NCBI GenBank assembly: GCA_947499075.1
Contig: CANMNA010000006.1
Span: 1 to 47,651 of the forward strand
DNA: 47,651 bases
Reading direction: 5' to 3'
Origin: Myxococcales bacterium
Lineage (GTDB): Bacteria; Myxococcota_A; UBA9042
In this document: in pieces, positions 46,543 to 47,651 of the stretch
Position numbering within the stretch: the stretch's first letter is position 1
How the letters are laid out: each line of letters opens with the position of its first letter
Translations under genes and position numbers: made by a program
Notes under the pieces: model-generated
What the model was told of the DNA's origin: nothing
The model's database searches: none
Seen by the model: the letters and a program-made list of their open reading frames with translations, nothing else

Positions 46543-47424
46543 GTGCAGGCATTCTTGGTCCGTCTCCGCCGCGAAATTGATGGAATTCGCCGCAATTGGG
46601 CAGTGCCCCTGCCCGGTTACGCCCGTGACCCGCAGGCAACTGCTTGGGTTTTGCCCCAGCTGGACCGCTGGATTTTGCAGCAGAGCCCGGGTCGCACGCT
46701 GCTTGCTGGGGCGCTGCGCCGCGATTTGGCCGAGAGTCTGGCGCGCGCAGGCCACTTTGTGACCGTCGCCGATCTGGAAGACGATGACATCGCGGCCTGG
46801 CACCCGCACTTGCCGGCGGCACTGGCCGCCCAGCTGACCTTGGTGGCCAAGCCCTATGGCGAGATTGCATTTGGGCCTGCAAGCTTTGATCGCATTGCTC
46901 TTTTTGACACGCTCGCCCGTTACCGGCAGCCCTCGTGGCTGGTGGCCAAGGCCGCGCGTGAGCTCAAGCCTGATGCTGTGCTGGCCGTGCGCGAGCCGGT
47001 GCGCCAGCCGCTGGGCGATTTGGCCCCCTACGCTCATGCCTCGGTGACGGCGCGCTGGGTGGGCCCGACACTGGCGCTGCTCGATGCGCTGCTGCAAGAC
47101 CGCCACAATCGCCTGCTGCTCAACCGCCGCGCGCGCGAAGCCATTGACCGCGGCGCCCACCTGCAGCTGCAGCGCTTCGCTTTGGTCGGCGAAGATGTGT
47201 CCGCGCACCTGTCGGCCCACCTGACGCTGGACGCCGGCTTCTTGGGTCACCCCCAGCGGCTGCATCTGGCCGAAATGGCCTTTGGCGCCCGGCAACCGCT
47301 GCGTCAAGCGCTGGCAAGAATGGTCGAGGCGATTGCGGTTACGGCCGAGCCGACCCAAAGCGGCGTCCGCGCCGTTGGGCTGATTGCCCGCAGGGCCCTG
47401 GCAGGCGGAGTCCTGTTCAGCTAG
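46543..47424 (+). CDS. Class I methyltransferase-like protein
   Basis: A 293-residue protein. Residues 48-90 suggest a Rossmann-type start (strand TLLAG, then LAESLARAGHFVTVADLED, with an acidic residue after strand 2), and residues about 105-150 resemble the later methyltransferase core (GPASFDRIALFDTLARY and ELKPDAVLAVREP). The usual GxGxG SAM-binding loop is not seen (GALRRD instead), so activity is uncertain. The C-terminal half is helical and unassigned. GTG start at 46543, no clear ribosome site. Followed by a family 1 element. Confidence 0.6.
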   Translation: MQAFLVRLRREIDGIRRNWAVPLPGYARDPQATAWVLPQLDRWILQQSPGRTLLAGALRRDLAESLARAGHFVTVADLEDDDIAAWHPHLPAALAAQLTLVAKPYGEIAFGPASFDRIALFDTLARYRQPSWLVAKAARELKPDAVLAVREPVRQPLGDLAPYAHASVTARWVGPTLALLDALLQDRHNRLLLNRRAREAIDRGAHLQLQRFALVGEDVSAHLSAHLTLDAGFLGHPQRLHLAEMAFGARQPLRQALARMVEAIAVTAEPTQSGVRAVGLIARRALAGGVLFS

Positions 47425-47504
47425 GTCGGCCAATTCTTGACGGGATTGTCCCGCTGGCCAACGGGGAAGCCGCCGCGCGTTGACCCAACTGGCGCGGTGA
47501 CCCA

Positions 47505-47651
47505 CCGCGATCCCCCGCTTTGAGCGCATCTCTGCGTCACTGCGTCGCTTCTCTCGCTGCGGCGTACCAGAGTACGCCTCGCTCTTTCAGCTCCTTGTTC
47601 CTTGATCTGCATCTCAAATCGGGGGACGCGCGAGATTTCTGTGGGGAATTT
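47505..47651 (+). repeat. Dispersed element family 1, copy D (internal deletion, cut by the window end)
   Basis: Matches copy B from CCGCGATCC to GTGGGGAATTT, except that about 28 bp between CTTGTTCCTTG and CATCTCAAATCGGGGG are reduced to a few bases. It runs to the last base of the window. Confidence 0.85.

Overview
The window is G+C-rich, densely coding DNA from a bacterium that looks like a member of the Myxococcota (former deltaproteobacteria). The indications are a very long exported protein built from Dictyostelium-type Cys repeats, a eukaryote-like Ser/Thr kinase, several PEGA proteins, two AgmX/PglI (TonB-like) C-terminal domain proteins, and lipoproteins with Asp/Ala-rich linkers. 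This placement is an inference from gene content; no rRNA or other taxonomic marker is present, and I saw no tRNA, CRISPR array, phage or transposase gene.

Layout. 1-5060: the 3' part of a giant Cys-rich surface protein and its terminator. 5091-12045: a GNAT acetyltransferase, a small 4-helix membrane protein, an alpha/beta-hydrolase lipoprotein coupled to a second lipoprotein, a DUF1385 membrane protein, a lipoprotein divergent from a HAD phosphatase, and an EI24-type membrane protein. 12049-18093: ion and nutrient transport (K+ channel with RCK domains, OPT-family transporter, CorA), pyrE and a small beta-barrel-like protein. 18617-19849: a metzincin-type metalloprotease. 19857-27557: a signalling block, with a PEGA/TPR protein and a Ser/Thr kinase on the minus strand diverging from two tandem paralogues, each with FHA-like N-terminal repeats, one membrane helix and an AgmX/PglI C-terminal domain. 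27609-29311: coaE coupled to a reductase-like SDR. 29328-30902: a damaged two-component locus broken by dispersed repeats. 30884-36136: an alkaline-phosphatase-superfamily enzyme, SohB, a START-domain protein, a stand-alone E2-type acyltransferase and a TauE/SafE permease. 36223-39924: metH. 40192-45721: a probable operon of a receiver protein, a phospholipase-D-like lipoprotein, a PEGA protein and an Ala-rich protein with a beta-rich C-terminal half. 45916-47424: a 41-residue basic protein, a HIT protein and a methyltransferase-like protein.

The most unusual content is non-coding. A 174-bp dispersed element occurs four times, including deleted forms; one copy truncates a histidine kinase and another ends exactly at the right edge of the window. 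A second element of about 90 bp occurs twice, once inside a receiver domain. A 16-bp word (consensus CGCACCCTTTGTTCAG) occurs five times, twice inside coding regions, and one copy supplies a -35-like hexamer for a good sigma-70-type promoter. Several perfect minisatellites (10, 13, 15 and 18 bp) sit in intergenic or coding DNA.

For functional integration, the clearest candidate system is the kinase with the PEGA/TPR protein and the FHA-like/AgmX pair. These could form a phosphorylation-controlled envelope-spanning machine of the kind seen in myxobacterial gliding or TonB-like energy transduction; that role is inference. The 40192-45721 cluster may be a second envelope-related unit under a stand-alone receiver protein.
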